Shown: one piece after another, positions 13,268 through 14,276 of the stretch
How the letters are laid out: each line of letters begins with the position of its first letter
How positions within the stretch are numbered: position 1 is the stretch's first letter
NCBI GenBank assembly: GCA_021296055.1
Contig: JAGWBE010000039.1
Location: 11,888 to 26,163 of the forward strand
Length of the DNA stretch: 14,276 bases
Source: Dehalococcoidia bacterium
GTDB lineage: Bacteria; Chloroflexota; Dehalococcoidia; Lucifugimonadales; Australimonadaceae
Direction: 5' to 3'
Notes under the pieces: generated by a model
Told to the model about the DNA's origin: nothing
Databases searched by the model: none
What the model saw: only the letters and a program-made list of their open reading frames with translations
Program-made: the position numbers and the translations under genes

Positions 13268-13296
13268 GTTTCGTCTACGTTGCGCGGGGCGGGCGG

Positions 13297-14276
13297 TTAG
13301 CCCGCGGCGGAGGTCTCGACCTCTCCCGCATTGACGGCGGTGCGGTCGAAGCGCAGGCCCGCGACCGGCGCCGTCGGCTTGGCCGACGTGTCCAGCTCCT
13401 CGCTCTCCTTCTCCACGTCGCGCCCGAAGGGGGCGTAGCGCCCCGCGAAGGCGCGGGTGACGACCAGCCGCCGCCACTGCACCACCTCCGCGTCGTGGCC
13501 GGAGAGCATCTCCGGCCAGTCGTAGCGCTGGTTGAACATCATCGCGCCGTCCTGGATGGAGAAGTTGTACTCCGCCGCCCAGCGGCCGACGGTGTTGTAG
13601 AAAAACTTCTGGTACCAGCGGTGCAGGATGTTCTTCGGGCGCAGGTAGTGGAAGTACCACAGCCGCGTGCTCCACGGCTCCAGCGCCACCGGCCAGCGCG
13701 TGTACATCCCGAACAGGCCCATGCCGCTCTTGGAGAAGAGCGCACGCCAGCCCTTCGGCTGCACCATCCCGCCGCCCGCGCGGAAGTAGCCCGGCAGGCG
13801 GTGGCCGTTGCCCCACCACTCGTTGTCGTAGGTGGGCGGAGAGCCGGCCCGCACGAAGAAGAAGGGGACGGTGAATATCCAGTTCCACCACTTGCGGTAA
13901 TGGTGCTTGGGCCACTTGAGGCCGCTCGGATAGGTGTCGGTGATGGGCGCGTTGGCGAACGGGTTGCCGCTGCGCGAGCCGTTGCGGTCGGCGCTCGTAG
14001 GCGCGGGCCGCCCGGCGCGGAAGCCGTTGCCCGTGAAGACAGGGCGGAAGCCCTGCGCTCCCCGCGCCCCGTAGTTGTCGTTGCCCAGCAGCGCGCTGAT
14101 GTTGTCGCGGTGGAGGTAGGCCACGTGGGAGTCCATCGAGTTCTCGAGGGCGACCAGCCAGTTGGTCGGCCAGTGCACGTGGTCGTTCCACAGGACATAC
14201 GCCTTCGGGTCGTAGAACTCCGGCGGGATGTCCTCCTCCGGCGGCGCAGGCTTCGTGTCCCCGATCCACGCGAACA
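13297..14276 (-). CDS. Rieske-type ring-hydroxylating oxygenase alpha subunit, N-terminus off window
   Basis: About 325 C-terminal residues are present. They begin just after the Rieske domain, with FAWIGD followed by the acidic linker PPEEDIPPEF typical of this class. The catalytic-domain motif NWLVALENSMDSHVAYLHRDN supplies the mononuclear iron histidines: His50 and His55 of the visible part, at D-x-H-x4-H. The probable third ligand is Asp242 in SIQDGAMMFNQR. The N-terminal [2Fe-2S] Rieske domain should lie beyond the right edge. The middle region is unusually rich in Trp and Phe (HHYRKWWNWIFTVPFFF). Such enzymes dioxygenate or demethylate aromatic and other recalcitrant substrates, using a separate reductase; the substrate is not predictable. 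A strong hairpin follows the stop codon. Confidence 0.88.
   Translation of the reverse strand, partial: FAWIGDTKPAPPEEDIPPEFYDPKAYVLWNDHVHWPTNWLVALENSMDSHVAYLHRDNISALLGNDNYGARGAQGFRPVFTGNGFRAGRPAPTSADRNGSRSGNPFANAPITDTYPSGLKWPKHHYRKWWNWIFTVPFFFVRAGSPPTYDNEWWGNGHRLPGYFRAGGGMVQPKGWRALFSKSGMGLFGMYTRWPVALEPWSTRLWYFHYLRPKNILHRWYQKFFYNTVGRWAAEYNFSIQDGAMMFNQRYDWPEMLSGHDAEVVQWRRLVVTRAFAGRYAPFGRDVEKESEELDTSAKPTAPVAGLRFDRTAVNAGEVETSAAG

Noticed and set aside
13004..14269. A 421-codon minus-strand open frame
   Set aside because: It overlaps the Rieske oxygenase in another frame, and its product is Arg/Pro/Gly-rich without motifs, whereas the oxygenase frame carries the iron-site motif.

Overview
The window is high-GC bacterial DNA with dense, mostly minus-strand coding and many GTG starts and 4-bp GTGA gene overlaps. 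The gene set fits a member of the Chloroflexota, possibly a Dehalococcoidia/SAR202-like lineage. It combines a deazaflavin (F420) pathway with separate cofG and cofH genes, a cytochrome c maturation cluster whose CcmE carries cysteine instead of histidine, a DUF4389 protein and a Rieske oxygenase. The taxonomic call is inference from gene content; no rRNA or marker gene is present.

Layout. Positions 3368 to 1 (minus) hold a cytochrome c maturation operon read ccmA-ccmB-ccmC-ccmD-ccmE, followed by a DUF309 gene cut by the left edge. Divergent from it, 3435-4061 (plus) encodes a cytoplasmic sulfite-oxidase-like molybdoenzyme. A gene-poor stretch, 4062-4468, holds a hairpin, two diverged direct copies of a structured ~90-bp repeat (each ending in a hairpin plus T-run), and a small hairpin next to the following gene.

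Positions 9715 to 4469 (minus) form an F420 biosynthesis operon, cofG-cofH-cofD-cofC, ending with an LLM-class (luciferase-like) flavin/F420 oxidoreductase. As written, cofD is broken: the reading frame changes near 6298, at a point where about six conserved residues are also missing. Divergent from cofG is a two-gene plus-strand unit: an unrecognised four-helix membrane protein overlapping an MFS exporter (9837-11554).

Positions 11574-12123 (minus) carry a 44-codon remnant of a retropepsin-like aspartic protease and a small cupin. They are followed on the plus strand by tRNA-Thr(CGT) and a DUF4389 membrane protein built from two similar halves. The right edge (minus) holds a truncated Rieske-type ring-hydroxylating oxygenase alpha subunit with a strong hairpin behind its stop codon.

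How it works together. The ccm genes load heme onto exported c-type cytochromes. The cof genes make Fo and then F420-0, and the terminal oxidoreductase is a plausible user of that cofactor. ccmF/G/H and cofE are not in the window. I did not find a clearly new multi-gene system. The best leads are the Cys-type CcmE, the cofD lesion, the structured repeats at 4196-4430, and a recurring -10-like box (TAC-N-AT or close) in front of several transcription units.
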